A DNA stretch of 64,000 bases from JABDJX01 sp039942715 (GCA_039942715.1 JBDVBY010000006.1:970245-1034244), one strand, 5' to 3'; counted from the stretch's first letter, positions 54,005-61,593 are shown. A program made the numbers and translations. The notes: generated by a model not told the origin, from the sequence alone.

Positions 54005-54271
54005 TCACCACCCGCGTCTGCGTTTCTTTTTTGTCTTCTTGCGCACCGGTGTTGCGGGCGCGTCTTCGACGACGACCTTTGGCGTCTCGATCACGATGGG
54101 GTCGGGAAAACCCGAACCACGGCGAACGATGACCCCGTGTTTGGTGCCGTCTTTGGCACCGGGAAGGCTGGCGTCGGAACTGCCTTGCAAAGTCAGGATG
54201 CGCGGGGCTTCGACCAAGCTGGGCGTCGCCAAAGCAATCAGAGCGGCGGAGAGGAGAGTTGCATGTGTCAT
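54005..54271 (-). CDS. Small secreted protein with basic tail
   Basis: 88 residues: signal peptide MTHATLLSAALIALATPSLV followed by a short mature part (LTLQGSSDASLPGAKDGTKH) and a strongly basic end, KKTKKKRRRGW. No family recognised. The open frame runs 80 codons further upstream, but codons there lack any protein-like character, so the signal-peptide Met is preferred. Convergent with the ABM-like gene. Confidence 0.5.
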   Translation of the reverse strand: MTHATLLSAALIALATPSLVEAPRILTLQGSSDASLPGAKDGTKHGVIVRRGSGFPDPIVIETPKVVVEDAPATPVRKKTKKKRRRGW

Positions 54272-54417
54272 GCGCTCCACAATGGCGAACCACTGGTAAC
54301 GGGGTAAATCACGTTGTTGCGTGAGGATCCGGGGCGTGCGTTCACAGGAAGTTGTGAGAAACGCCTTTAGAAAAAGGTCAGCCCGGGCGCAATTCGCCCG
54401 AGCCAATGGCGTATCGC

Positions 54418-54966
54418 TTAGGCTTTCACCTGACGGCCATGCTCTGCAGTCAACGCTGCAAGCTGGGCAATGCTGATTTGGCTGTAAGCTTTTGAAGACT
54501 TCGCCTTCCAAGCAACCGACGTCGGCTTAAGGCGAACAGACCCGACAACACCTTCGGCGTCACGGATCGTGAACTCATGGCTTGTTGGCGCTGCGAAGGA
54601 CTTCGCGCCCTTTGAAGCCGTTTTCGCCTTGGCGGTTGCCTTAGGCTTGGCTGCTGCTTTTGCCTTGGGCTTAGCGACGGCTTTTGCTGTCGCCTTTGCC
54701 TTGGCCTTTGTCTTCGGCTTCGCTGTTGCCTTGGTTGTCTTCGCCTTAGTGGCGGCCTTTGCCGCTGGCTTCTTGGCGACTGTCTTGGCTTTGGTGGCTG
54801 CTTTCGCTGCCGTTTTCGCCTTTGCAACTGTCTTTGGCTTGGCAGCTGCCTTGGCCGTCGTCTTCGCCTTAGCTGCAGTCTTCGGCTTGGCTGCTACCTT
54901 CGCCGCTGTCTTCGTTTTCGGCTTCGCTGCTGCTTTGGCCGGCTTCTTTGCTGTCTTGGTCGCCAT
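54418..54966 (-). CDS. Histone H1-like Lys/Ala-rich protein
   Basis: 182 residues. Positions 1-120 are almost purely Lys, Ala, Thr, Pro and Val in AAKPKT/AKAKTA-type repeats, like eukaryotic H1 tails and bacterial H1-like proteins. The last 65 residues form a distinct end: APTSHEFTIRDAEGVVGSVR, then WKAKSSKAYSQISIAQLAAL. A DNA- or RNA-binding, nucleoid-organising role is inferred. ATG with GGAG eight bases upstream; the frame continues far upstream without support. The repeats make the DNA itself highly repetitive. Confidence 0.8.
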   Translation of the reverse strand: MATKTAKKPAKAAAKPKTKTAAKVAAKPKTAAKAKTTAKAAAKPKTVAKAKTAAKAATKAKTVAKKPAAKAATKAKTTKATAKPKTKAKAKATAKAVAKPKAKAAAKPKATAKAKTASKGAKSFAAPTSHEFTIRDAEGVVGSVRLKPTSVAWKAKSSKAYSQISIAQLAALTAEHGRQVKA

Positions 54967-55286
54967 TGTATGGGCTCCGCTCTCAATTAAATTCAGACAA
55001 TCGGATTGTTTCCAATTCGTCGACACCAGCTTGTTGAGGCGGAATGTGGCGAAGTTGTTGCAAGGATGGTGTTTGTTTGTGGCGTTTCGGGAGGGTTTTA
55101 AGGGTTTACGCACAACGGTAGGGCAGCGCCCGACCCTGGGATGGCGCTTTTTAAACGACTGAACACGAGTGCTTAATCTCTCAAAGCACATCTTCCGGCT
55201 GGGATGATTGAACCGTTGCAATGCGCCCTCCCGCCGGGAGGGTCGGGCGCTGCCTGGGCTGGTCGCCCGGGCAAACACTTTCTACA

Positions 55287-55577
55287 TTAAGGGCATTCAG
55301 GCAAGCTAAGCAGATTGTTCGGCTCATCGCCGTCAGGCTCAGTTTTTAGATACTTGTTCCCCAAGCGGCTTTTGGCAACGATGACATTTACTTTGTCACC
55401 CCGAACTTCGACGTAGAAAGACCATTCACGACTTTCGATCTTTTGAATGACCTGTTCCTGTGTCTGTTTCCATCTGGAACCATCTGGGTTTGTGCCACCG
55501 ACGTGAGTGATACGCTCCCAAGGGTTCTGCCTGTCTTGCTTATTTACGCAACGAATCTGCGCGGTCTTGGTAGCCAT
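55287..55577 (-). CDS. DUF3892 domain protein
   Basis: 96 residues: MATKTAQIRCVNKQDRQNPW, RITHVGGTNPDGSRWKQTQE, then YVEVRGDKVNVIVAKSRLGN and KYLKTEPDGDEPNNLLSLPE. Length and motifs match DUF3892, a small family of unknown function with I-THVGG and NLLSLPEC signatures. AAAGGAAG lies before the ATG. It stands alone between the H1-like gene and the end of the rplP unit. Confidence 0.85.
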   Translation of the reverse strand: MATKTAQIRCVNKQDRQNPWERITHVGGTNPDGSRWKQTQEQVIQKIESREWSFYVEVRGDKVNVIVAKSRLGNKYLKTEPDGDEPNNLLSLPECP

Positions 55578-55954
55578 TTTTTGGCTTCCTTTCACTAAAT
55601 GCGATAGGCCGCGCTTGACTACCAATTAATTTGAGAACTAATCTCAAACTATCGTACATTGGGATCCGCAGCGGCCCACCTAGGTTAGATGCGGAAATCG
55701 ACAACGTCAGCGCCGCCTTGGCCGCCAGCCTTGGCGGCGCGTTAAATCTCGATGTCCGTTACAGTGTTCGGTTTTGACATGTGTCTGTCAAGGCGACTCA
55801 CCACAGGGTCCTGCAAGCACTTCTATATCTGGTAATTTCCCACAGAATTCGCTCAATATATTGTATAAGATGCGCTATTTTGTGGGCAAAAAAAATCCCC
55901 GCCAGACAACTAACGGGGACATTTTCTATCGAATTGTAGTGCTTTAAGACAGAA
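55578..55954. other. Non-coding gap between the DUF3892 gene and rplP
   Basis: 377 bases without a supported gene. It holds the DUF3892 ribosome binding site and presumably promoter, a GCGCCGCC/GGCGGCGC inverted repeat at 55710-55740, an AT-rich stretch around 55840-55895, and the rplP terminator. This is the right-hand margin of the rearranged block, where rpmC would normally follow rplP; no repeat or mobile-element end was recognised at it. Confidence 0.6.
55888..55920 (-). terminator. Terminator behind rplP
   Basis: On the minus strand CCCCG ... CGGGG followed by ATTTTTTTT. It closes the rplB-rplP unit 34 bases after the rplP stop. Confidence 0.75.
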
Positions 55955-56368
55955 TCACCAGTCCTCGCGAACCACAGTCCGTGTCTTCACCGGCAGCTTC
56001 ATCGCTGCAAGACGCAGCGCTTCACGTGCAATCGGCTCAGCAACACCGTCGATCTCAAACATGATCCGACCCGGCTTGACCTTGCAGGCCCAGAAATCCA
56101 CCGAACCCTTACCTTTACCCATACGAACTTCGACAGGCTTAGAGGTGACCGGGGTGTCGGGGAAGATGCGGATCCAGACACGGCCCTGACGTTTCATGTG
56201 ACGCGTCATGGCACGACGGGCGGCTTCGATCTGACGTGCAGTCACACGCTCAGGCTCAGTCGCTTTCAGACCGTAGGTGCCAAAGTTCAGATCAGACCCG
56301 CCTTTGGCGAGACCTTTGATCCGGCCTTTGTGCATCTTGCGGAATTTTGTGCGTTTTGGTTGTAACAT
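55955..56368 (-). CDS. rplP: 50S ribosomal protein L16
   Basis: 137 residues: MLQPKRTKFRKMHKGRIKGL, RQIEAARRAMTRHMKRQGRV, VRMGKGKGSVDFWACKVKPG. Located near the A-site tRNA elbow. In the standard order rpmC follows; here a terminator does. Confidence 0.99.
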   Translation of the reverse strand: MLQPKRTKFRKMHKGRIKGLAKGGSDLNFGTYGLKATEPERVTARQIEAARRAMTRHMKRQGRVWIRIFPDTPVTSKPVEVRMGKGKGSVDFWACKVKPGRIMFEIDGVAEPIAREALRLAAMKLPVKTRTVVREDW

Positions 56369-56379
56369 ATCAAATCACC

Positions 56380-57096
56380 TTAATTCCGGCCACGGCCGCC
56401 ACCAGCACCGCGAGGGGCTGGGCCGTCCTGAAGCTCTTGCTGACGGCGATCGCGTGCCGCAGGGTCGTGCTCCATGATTTCGCCTTTAAAGATCCAGACC
56501 TTGATCCCGATGATACCGTAAGCGGTTTGCGCTTCGGCAAGAGCGTAATCAATGTCAGCGCGCAATGTGTGAAGCGGCACGCGCCCCTCACGATACCATT
56601 CGGTCCGCGCAATCTCGGCACCGCCAAGACGACCCGCAACGTTCACGCGGATACCAAGCGATCCCATGCGCATTGCGTTTTGAACCGAGCGTTTCATCGC
56701 ACGACGGAACGACACACGACGCTCAAGCTGCTGAGCGATGGATTCAGCAACCAATGCTGCGTCCAACTCAGGCTTGCGCACTTCAACGATGTTCAGGTGA
56801 AGCTCGCTATCGGTCATCGCGGCAAGTTTCTTGCGCAGAGTTTCGATGTCTGCACCTTTCTTACCGATGATCACACCAGGGCGGGCTGTGTGCACAGTAA
56901 CGCGGCACTTCTTGTGCGGACGCTCAATGATCACACGGCTGACGCCGGCTTGCTTGCACTCTTCTTTGATGAATTCGCGCATCTTGATGTCTTCAAGAAG
57001 AAGATCACCATAGTCTTTCGTATCGGCGTACCAGCGGCTGTCCCAGGTGCGGTTGACCTGAAGACGCATGCCAATCGGGTTTACTTTATGACCCAT
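56380..57096 (-). CDS. rpsC: 30S ribosomal protein S3
   Basis: 238 residues: MGHKVNPIGMRLQVNRTWDS, KH domain with RPGVIIGKKGADIETLRKKL, and RVPLHTLRADIDYALAEAQT. Lines the mRNA entry site. The tail is Gly/Arg-rich (PAPRGAGGGRGRN). Start shares a base with the rplV stop. Confidence 0.98.
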   Translation of the reverse strand: MGHKVNPIGMRLQVNRTWDSRWYADTKDYGDLLLEDIKMREFIKEECKQAGVSRVIIERPHKKCRVTVHTARPGVIIGKKGADIETLRKKLAAMTDSELHLNIVEVRKPELDAALVAESIAQQLERRVSFRRAMKRSVQNAMRMGSLGIRVNVAGRLGGAEIARTEWYREGRVPLHTLRADIDYALAEAQTAYGIIGIKVWIFKGEIMEHDPAARDRRQQELQDGPAPRGAGGGRGRN

Positions 57097-57476
57097 TACG
57101 CTTGCTCCTCGACTTGACGGACTTTGATGGTCAGCTCTGCAAATGGCTTCAAGATCTTGCCATAACGACCGCGGGCCCGAGGGCGTCCGCGCTTCATGGT
57201 CAGGTTCTTACCAACATAAGCCTCCGCGACGATCAGCTCGTCCACGTCCAAGTTGTGGTTGTTTTCAGCATTGGCGATGGCGGACTGAAGACACTTCTTC
57301 ACGTCATCCGAAATCCGACGCTTGGAGAACGTGAGATCGGACAGAGCCTTCTCCACCTTCTTACCACGGATCATCGCTGCAACCAGATTCAGTTTCTGAG
57401 GCGATGTACGCAGCATGCGCGTTTTTGCCATCGCTTCATTGTCCGCCACGCGGCGAGGATTCTTTTCCTTGCTCAT
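57096..57476 (-). CDS. rplV: 50S ribosomal protein L22
   Basis: 126 residues. Body: MAKTRMLRTSPQKLNLVAAM, KRRISDDVKKCLQSAIANAE, MKRGRPRARGRYGKILKPFA. A 15-residue N-terminal extension (MSKEKNPRRVADNEA) precedes the normal start, with both Met in frame; the first is preferred because it follows rpsS by three bases. Its long loop lines the peptide tunnel. Confidence 0.98.
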   Translation of the reverse strand: MSKEKNPRRVADNEAMAKTRMLRTSPQKLNLVAAMIRGKKVEKALSDLTFSKRRISDDVKKCLQSAIANAENNHNLDVDELIVAEAYVGKNLTMKRGRPRARGRYGKILKPFAELTIKVRQVEEQA

Positions 57477-57479
57477 GGC

Positions 57480-57758
57480 TTATTTCCTTTTCGCTTTTTT
57501 ATCAGCCGCGTGACCGTAATAGGTGCGCGTTGGCGAATATTCACCAAACTTCTGGCCAATCATGTCCTCGGACACGTTAACCGGAATGTGCTTTTGACCG
57601 TTGTACACACCAAAGGTGAGACCAACGAACTGAGGCAGGATTGTTGAACGGCGCGACCAGATTTTGATCACTTCGTTGCGGCCTGACTCACGCGATTTTT
57701 CGGCCTTCTTCAAGACATAGCTGTCGACGAAGGGGCCTTTCCATACAGAACGGCTCAT
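57480..57758 (-). CDS. rpsS: 30S ribosomal protein S19
   Basis: 92 residues: MSRSVWKGPFVDSYVLKKAE, IKIWSRRSTILPQFVGLTFG, VYNGQKHIPVNVSEDMIGQK. Head of the 30S subunit, paired with S13. Two bases after rplB. Confidence 0.99.
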   Translation of the reverse strand: MSRSVWKGPFVDSYVLKKAEKSRESGRNEVIKIWSRRSTILPQFVGLTFGVYNGQKHIPVNVSEDMIGQKFGEYSPTRTYYGHAADKKAKRK

Positions 57759-57760
57759 CT

Positions 57761-58603
57761 CTAGCGCCTCTTCTTCTTCGAATGACGCGAGCGAAGGATA
57801 AGCTTCGAAGACGCCTTGTTCTTGTTACGGGTGCGTGCACCTTTGGTTGGCTTGCCCCATGGCGACACTGGGTGACGACCACCCGATGTCCGACCTTCAC
57901 CACCACCATGCGGGTGATCGACGGGGTTCATGACCACACCACGCACAGAGGGGCGGATGCCCTTGTGACGGTTGCGGCCAGCCTTACCAAAGTTCTGGTT
58001 GCTGTTGTCAGGGTTCGACACGGCACCAACGGTGGCCATGCATTCCTGACGCACCAGACGCAGTTCACCGGAGGAAAGGCGGATCTGAGCGTAGCCACCA
58101 TCGCGACCCACAAACTGGGCATACGTGCCAGCAGCACGCGCGATCTGACCACCCTTACCGGGCTTCATCTCGATGTTATGAACGATTGTACCGATAGGCA
58201 TGCCAGTGAACGGCATTGCGTTGCCCGGCTTCACGTCAACCTTTGCACCGGCGATCACTTTGTCACCAACGCCAAGACGCTGAGGGGCCAGGATATAGGC
58301 TTGGCTGCCATCAGTGTAATGAACAAGCGCGATAAACGCAGTCCGGTTCGGGTCATATTCGATACGCGAAACCGTGGCTTCCATATCCAGTTTACGACGT
58401 TTGAAATCGATGATCCGGTAAAGACGCTTTGCGCCCCCACCACGACGACGCATCGTGATCCGTCCGGTATTGTTCCGGCCCGCCTTCTTGGTCAAACCCT
58501 CGGTAAGGGATTTGACCGGACGGCCTTTCCAAAGCTCCGAACGGTCGATCAGCACCAGCCCACGCTGGCCCGGCGTCGTCGGCTTATACGACTTAAGTGC
58601 CAT
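57761..58603 (-). CDS. rplB: 50S ribosomal protein L2
   Basis: 280 residues: MALKSYKPTTPGQRGLVLID, GRNNTGRITMRRRGGGAKRL, and the conserved VRGVVMNPVDHPHGGGEGRT with its functionally important His. Needed for subunit joining and peptidyl transfer. First gene of the rplB-rpsS-rplV-rpsC-rplP unit, here 3 kb from rplW, so it must have its own promoter. Confidence 0.99.
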   Translation of the reverse strand: MALKSYKPTTPGQRGLVLIDRSELWKGRPVKSLTEGLTKKAGRNNTGRITMRRRGGGAKRLYRIIDFKRRKLDMEATVSRIEYDPNRTAFIALVHYTDGSQAYILAPQRLGVGDKVIAGAKVDVKPGNAMPFTGMPIGTIVHNIEMKPGKGGQIARAAGTYAQFVGRDGGYAQIRLSSGELRLVRQECMATVGAVSNPDNSNQNFGKAGRNRHKGIRPSVRGVVMNPVDHPHGGGEGRTSGGRHPVSPWGKPTKGARTRNKNKASSKLILRSRHSKKKRR

Positions 58604-58624
58604 GCTTTCTGTCTTCCGTTTGGT

Positions 58625-58728
58625 GCCGGGTGATGTTCCCGGCTTTTCTGTTTAAAACGCCCCTTTCGGGTCGCAATTCTTGGTTGGGGAGTTCCCCAAA
58701 GCACACCACCCCGGACGAATCCGGGGTG
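58625..58728 (-). promoter_or_regulatory. Structured leader in front of rplB
   Basis: Three inverted repeats lie in the 5' region of the rplB unit: GCCGGG/CCCGGC (58625-58643), TTGGGGA/TCCCCAA (58684-58699) and CACCCCGGA-cgaa-TCCGGGGTG (58707-58728). The last has a 9-base stem with a 4-base loop. They could be a control region for the displaced unit or part of the upstream gene's tail; no known ribosomal leader motif was recognised. Confidence 0.35.
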
Positions 58729-58798
58729 AAGCGATGGCGGTGTGTAGCAAGGGGGATGGGGTGTGGCAAGGGGTATGAAAAGAGAGCAGGCCGTCCAC

Positions 58799-58825
58799 AA
58801 AAAAGGGGCTGGAAATTCCAGCCCC
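58799..58825 (-). terminator. Terminator behind the 32-residue peptide gene
   Basis: Perfect 8-base stem GGGGCTGG-aaatt-CCAGCCCC followed on the minus strand by six T. Eight bases after the stop of the small gene. Confidence 0.8.
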
Positions 58826-58832
58826 AAGAGTT

Positions 58833-58931
58833 TTATACCTTTATTACTTCGAGGTATAGAAGGCCTAGTGTTGCTAGCGTTTGCATCAAAGCGAGCAGCG
58901 CTAGGACCTTTTTTTCGTTGTCCGTCAGCAT
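58833..58931 (-). CDS. Predicted 32-residue membrane peptide
   Basis: ATG to TAA on the minus strand, encoding MLTDNEKKVLALLALMQTLA then TLGLLYLEVIKV: a charged head of eight residues and a single hydrophobic helix of about 20. A near-ideal ribosome binding site, GAGAGGAG, lies seven bases before the ATG, and a perfect hairpin with a T run follows the stop. The combination argues for a real small gene. It sits upstream of rplB in the same direction and divergent from the HTH gene. No family recognised. Confidence 0.65.
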   Translation of the reverse strand: MLTDNEKKVLALLALMQTLATLGLLYLEVIKV

Positions 58932-59002
58932 TTTTTTCTCCTCTCTGACAGCTGACCAGATAGCATCTCCATTCGCGCAATTCAATAATAAAACAACCAT
59001 AG

Positions 59003-59101
59003 TGACTATTATTGACTAATAATCGTGCCATAAAATTTCATTTTTTAACTTTACTATTCATTTTTAGTCATATATAAATTTTTGATAATCATTTTTAGTC
59101 A
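59003..59101. promoter_or_regulatory. Array of TAGTCA motifs in front of the HTH gene
   Basis: TGACTA at 59003 and 59013 (inverted orientation) and CATTTTTAGTCA twice, at 59059 and 59090, exactly 31 bases apart. All lie in the AT-rich divergent region before the HTH gene, the last ending 17 bases before its start. Suggests operator sites for that regulator, covering the promoters of both the regulator and the small peptide gene. Confidence 0.5.
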
Positions 59102-59117
59102 ATTATGGAGTTTTTTG

Positions 59118-59576
59118 ATGTCCAGACCTTGCGCCCAGTCAAGCTTTGCGAAACTAAAGCAAATCCGAACCGATCTTAGGATGACAGTTTCCGAGTTGGC
59201 CACTAAATCAGATGTGTCTAGAGCTACAGCAACTAAAGCCGATGCTGGCAAAGCCGTAGAGCCGATAACCGCTTTAAAATTGATAGAGGCGTTGGCACAA
59301 GAGGCAGCGGTTCAGATGCGACCTGAAAACTCTGAACTAATACAGACCATTAACCACATTAAGAATGAAGCAGTCATGCTTGCGGCACCGAAATCGTCAT
59401 CCAATGCACCTAAAGAAGTGCTCGCAGTATTTATGAGTGATTTCCGACGATACTTTGAAAGTGGCCACCACCAATACCTCTCAAAATCCGAACTTATTGG
59501 TTTGAAGCGAGCTTTGGAGCGCGAAATCCATAGTATCGACAGAATTGTGCGTGGTCTCAATAAATTAGATGGATGA
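59118..59576 (+). CDS. HTH (XRE-like) regulator
   Basis: 152 residues. N-terminal helix-turn-helix: LKQIRTDLRMTVSELATKSD, VSRATATKADAGKAVEPITA, LKLIEALAQEA. The remaining 80 residues are helical (VLAVFMSDFRRYFESG, then LKRALEREIHSIDRIV) and may mediate oligomerisation. ATG with GGAG seven bases upstream; a TTG twelve codons earlier is in frame but unsupported. It is more AT-rich than the ribosomal genes around it and is probably part of an acquired pair with the small peptide gene. Confidence 0.75.
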   Translation: MSRPCAQSSFAKLKQIRTDLRMTVSELATKSDVSRATATKADAGKAVEPITALKLIEALAQEAAVQMRPENSELIQTINHIKNEAVMLAAPKSSSNAPKEVLAVFMSDFRRYFESGHHQYLSKSELIGLKRALEREIHSIDRIVRGLNKLDG

Positions 59577-59915
59577 TGCCCGCAGTGTGCGCCGGACCGG
59601 CGGGGCGGCGCATCTGACCTCCCCGCGACAGCGCTTTATCCCAGCCAAGCACATCTTCCTTCAAATCTAAGCACCAAGCCCAACCAAAGCGCCGGCCCAT
59701 GGGGCCGGGCCGGCGCTGGCCAATCGGTGACTGCCTTGCAGTCACCTGTCGGCAAGTGAGTTTGCCTGCAAACTCACCGAGAGACAGCGGCCTTCGGCCT
59801 TGATTTCGTGCTCTAGCAAGCAAAACCCAACACAATTTCGCTAGAAACCCGCTCTTGTTTCGGCAAATTTGGGGATTAGAGCCTTCTTTATATTGAAGAT
59901 AATTGGAGAGCTCTG
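59577..59915. other. Gap with a cluster of strong hairpins
   Basis: 339 bases. The first 110 bases are GC-rich and featureless to me; the hairpin cluster is listed separately; the last 100 bases hold the promoter region of the frameshifted lipoprotein. A long minus-strand open frame crosses this gap but has no ribosome binding site and no protein-like composition. Confidence 0.6.
59689..59797. repeat. Multi-hairpin intergenic element
   Basis: Four consecutive inverted repeats: GCGCCGGCCC/GGGCCGGCGC (59689-59716, 10 bases), GGTGACTGC-ctt-GCAGTCACC (59726-59746, 9 bases), GTGAGTTTGC-ct-GCAAACTCAC (59756-59777, 10 bases) inside an outer CTGTC/GACAG pair, and GGCC-ttc-GGCC at the end. Stems are perfect. 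It looks like a palindromic intergenic repeat or a structured RNA; the Roseobacter group carries similar-looking intergenic sequence by my recollection. Confidence 0.55.
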
Positions 59916-60168
59916 ATGTTTCGCAAAACACTTCTTTTGTTAGGGTCATTTGCAGTACTAAGCGCCTGTGCCATTGAGCCAGAGAAATATAAAATCGGCT
60001 CGAAGAACGGCAAAGATTACTAAACAGCAACTCAACTTCTATGGCGATCAGATATGCCCGCAAGGCTTTGATGTGGTTTCCTATGAATATGATGGCACTG
60101 TGGCGAGCGTCATTTCGCCGGTGGTGAGCACTTGGTACAAAGCCACGATTGCTTGCCCCGCGCGGTAA
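59916..60168 (+). pseudogene. Small lipoprotein, frameshifted
   Basis: An ATG with GGAGAG six bases upstream begins MFRKTLLLLGSFAVLSACAI, a lipoprotein signal with lipobox LSAC, and reads to KIGSKNGKDY before TAA at 60021. A second frame overlaps and carries on with ITKQQLNFYGDQICPQGFDV, then VSPVVSTWYKATIACPAR-like sequence to 60168, with a Cys pair (QICPQG, IACPAR). Together they look like one lipoprotein of about 83 residues broken by a single frameshift near 60005-60020. Confidence 0.6.
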
Positions 60169-60495
60169 AATGCAATCGTCGAGTGGTGCGCAGTCACTGT
60201 GCACCGCTCGCTTTCACCAAACCTTAACCTTCCCTAACGCACGCATCACATCTAGCGCCTGCCTCAGTCCCATCCCTATACGCACCTACGTGATACCGAC
60301 GTCATACCGACGCGATACCGATACGCCACTTACGCTCATTTCCCCGCAAACAAAGGCGTTAACGCCCCACCTCATTGCAAGCAACACCCACCCACCGAAC
60401 GTTGCGCAAATGAAAAGGCCCCACCAAACGGCAGGGCCTCTCAAAATTCTTACACGTGCGAAAGGTTTAAAGACCCGTCGTCACGCCGTCTTGCC
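60169..60495. other. Non-coding gap with a short tandem repeat
   Basis: 327 bases. Three 11-base units GTGATACCGAC, GTCATACCGAC and GCGATACCGAT lie head to tail at 60290-60322. The stretch to 60410 is A/C-rich with no gene; the terminator of the PilJ-domain gene follows. Confidence 0.6.
60411..60439 (-). terminator. Terminator behind the PilJ-domain gene
   Basis: On the minus strand AGGCCC ... GGGCCT followed by TTTCATTT, about 57 bases after the stop. Confidence 0.55.
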
Positions 60496-61413
60496 TTAGT
60501 TTTGCTTGCTCATCGTATAGCCAACATAAAGGCTTGAGACTTCAAGCATCGCTTCCATCAACTCATCCAGCTTATTCATCTTGTCGATCTGCGCCTCAAC
60601 GCTCACCTGAGAACCGTTCTGGATTTCCATAAGAAGCGGCTTTACGGCAGCCCACTGCGCAACCTTTTTTTCCAACACGGCAGCGATCTCTTTGGTCGGT
60701 GGTTTCCCAATACCAGCGGCAGGCATACCGTCGCGCAGCGCTTCAAGCGTGCTTTCAAAAACCTTCATGGTTTTGCCAAGGTTCTCGGCGGCATCCCCAC
60801 CGGAGTATGACGCCAAGCATGCCTGCTTCGACATCTTTTGCGCCAGCATCCCCTGACGGGTTGCCAGTACGATTGTAAACAGATCAGCAAAAGTCGCCTG
60901 AGCTGGGTTTGCATATTGCTGAACCAACTCGGCTGTAAAATCGTGCCCGGCCTCAAGGACATGCAGGCTTTCCGCAACAATCACATCAACGTCCGCAGTA
61001 TCTCCATTGCCCGCCGCGACCTTCTCAACAGCAGGTTTAAACGTCGTCCAAGAGTCCGTGATGAGCGAAGCCGCGTGAAGCGTCTTGCGGCGGGTTTCCG
61101 GCTCGACGATGTCGAGACTGGCATCACCAACTGTAAGGGCTGAGACAAACTGTTCGAATTCAGCAACCTGACCGTCCAATGGCGCGTGTAGCGCTGCTTG
61201 GTCAATTCCCAACTGCAGATGGCAGACAGAAGCAGCAATAGACTGCGCCCGCATTTTAATTCTCACCGAGGTCCGAATGCGCTTTTCAGCGTTTTCCTGA
61301 ACAGCATTGCCGGAGTTTACAGCCGCCTGAATGACCTGGGCTTGCTGCGCAGCAAGGGGAGTCGCCAGAATGCTTGTTGCCACCAAAAACGTGAAAACCT
61401 TTTGAAATTTCAT
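60496..61413 (-). CDS. Secreted PilJ-domain protein
   Basis: 305 residues. Signal peptide MKFQKVFTFLVATSILATPL ending LAA-QQ, then two PilJ-type (type IV pili methyl-accepting N-terminal) helical repeats: RIRTSVRIKMRAQSIAASVC near residue 45 and VLATRQGMLAQKMSKQACLA near 185; the second keeps the RQxMLxQxMSK core. PilJ domains normally sit outside the membrane in chemoreceptors or nitrate sensors (NarX-like). Here no transducer domain follows, so it may be a free periplasmic sensor or scaffold. It occupies the gap between rplW and rplB. Confidence 0.8.
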   Translation of the reverse strand: MKFQKVFTFLVATSILATPLAAQQAQVIQAAVNSGNAVQENAEKRIRTSVRIKMRAQSIAASVCHLQLGIDQAALHAPLDGQVAEFEQFVSALTVGDASLDIVEPETRRKTLHAASLITDSWTTFKPAVEKVAAGNGDTADVDVIVAESLHVLEAGHDFTAELVQQYANPAQATFADLFTIVLATRQGMLAQKMSKQACLASYSGGDAAENLGKTMKVFESTLEALRDGMPAAGIGKPPTKEIAAVLEKKVAQWAAVKPLLMEIQNGSQVSVEAQIDKMNKLDELMEAMLEVSSLYVGYTMSKQN

Positions 61414-61593
61414 AACAAATCGCCTTTTTTTAGGGTACCTTCAGCAGCCGACCCGCTGAACAAGCTGGCGCTTTTAAAGCTAACAATTTGGTAAGATTTA
61501 AGGCGAACAAGCGGCTAGAAGCGAACGTTTACACTATTCGCGTCATACTTCGGTCAAAATGGAAACGGGTGTAACTCACGCACCTTGATAGGC

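Noticed and set aside
54418..54966. Regular short repeats that could suggest a CRISPR array
   Set aside because: They are in-frame Lys/Ala codon repeats without unique spacers of constant length.
57782..58633. 283-codon frame antisense to rplB
   Set aside because: Mirror of the conserved L2 coding sequence, with no independent signals.
59557..60204. A 215-codon open frame on the minus strand across the hairpin cluster and the lipoprotein remnant
   Set aside because: No ribosome binding site, composition unlike a protein, and it is antisense to a better-supported lipoprotein with a lipobox.
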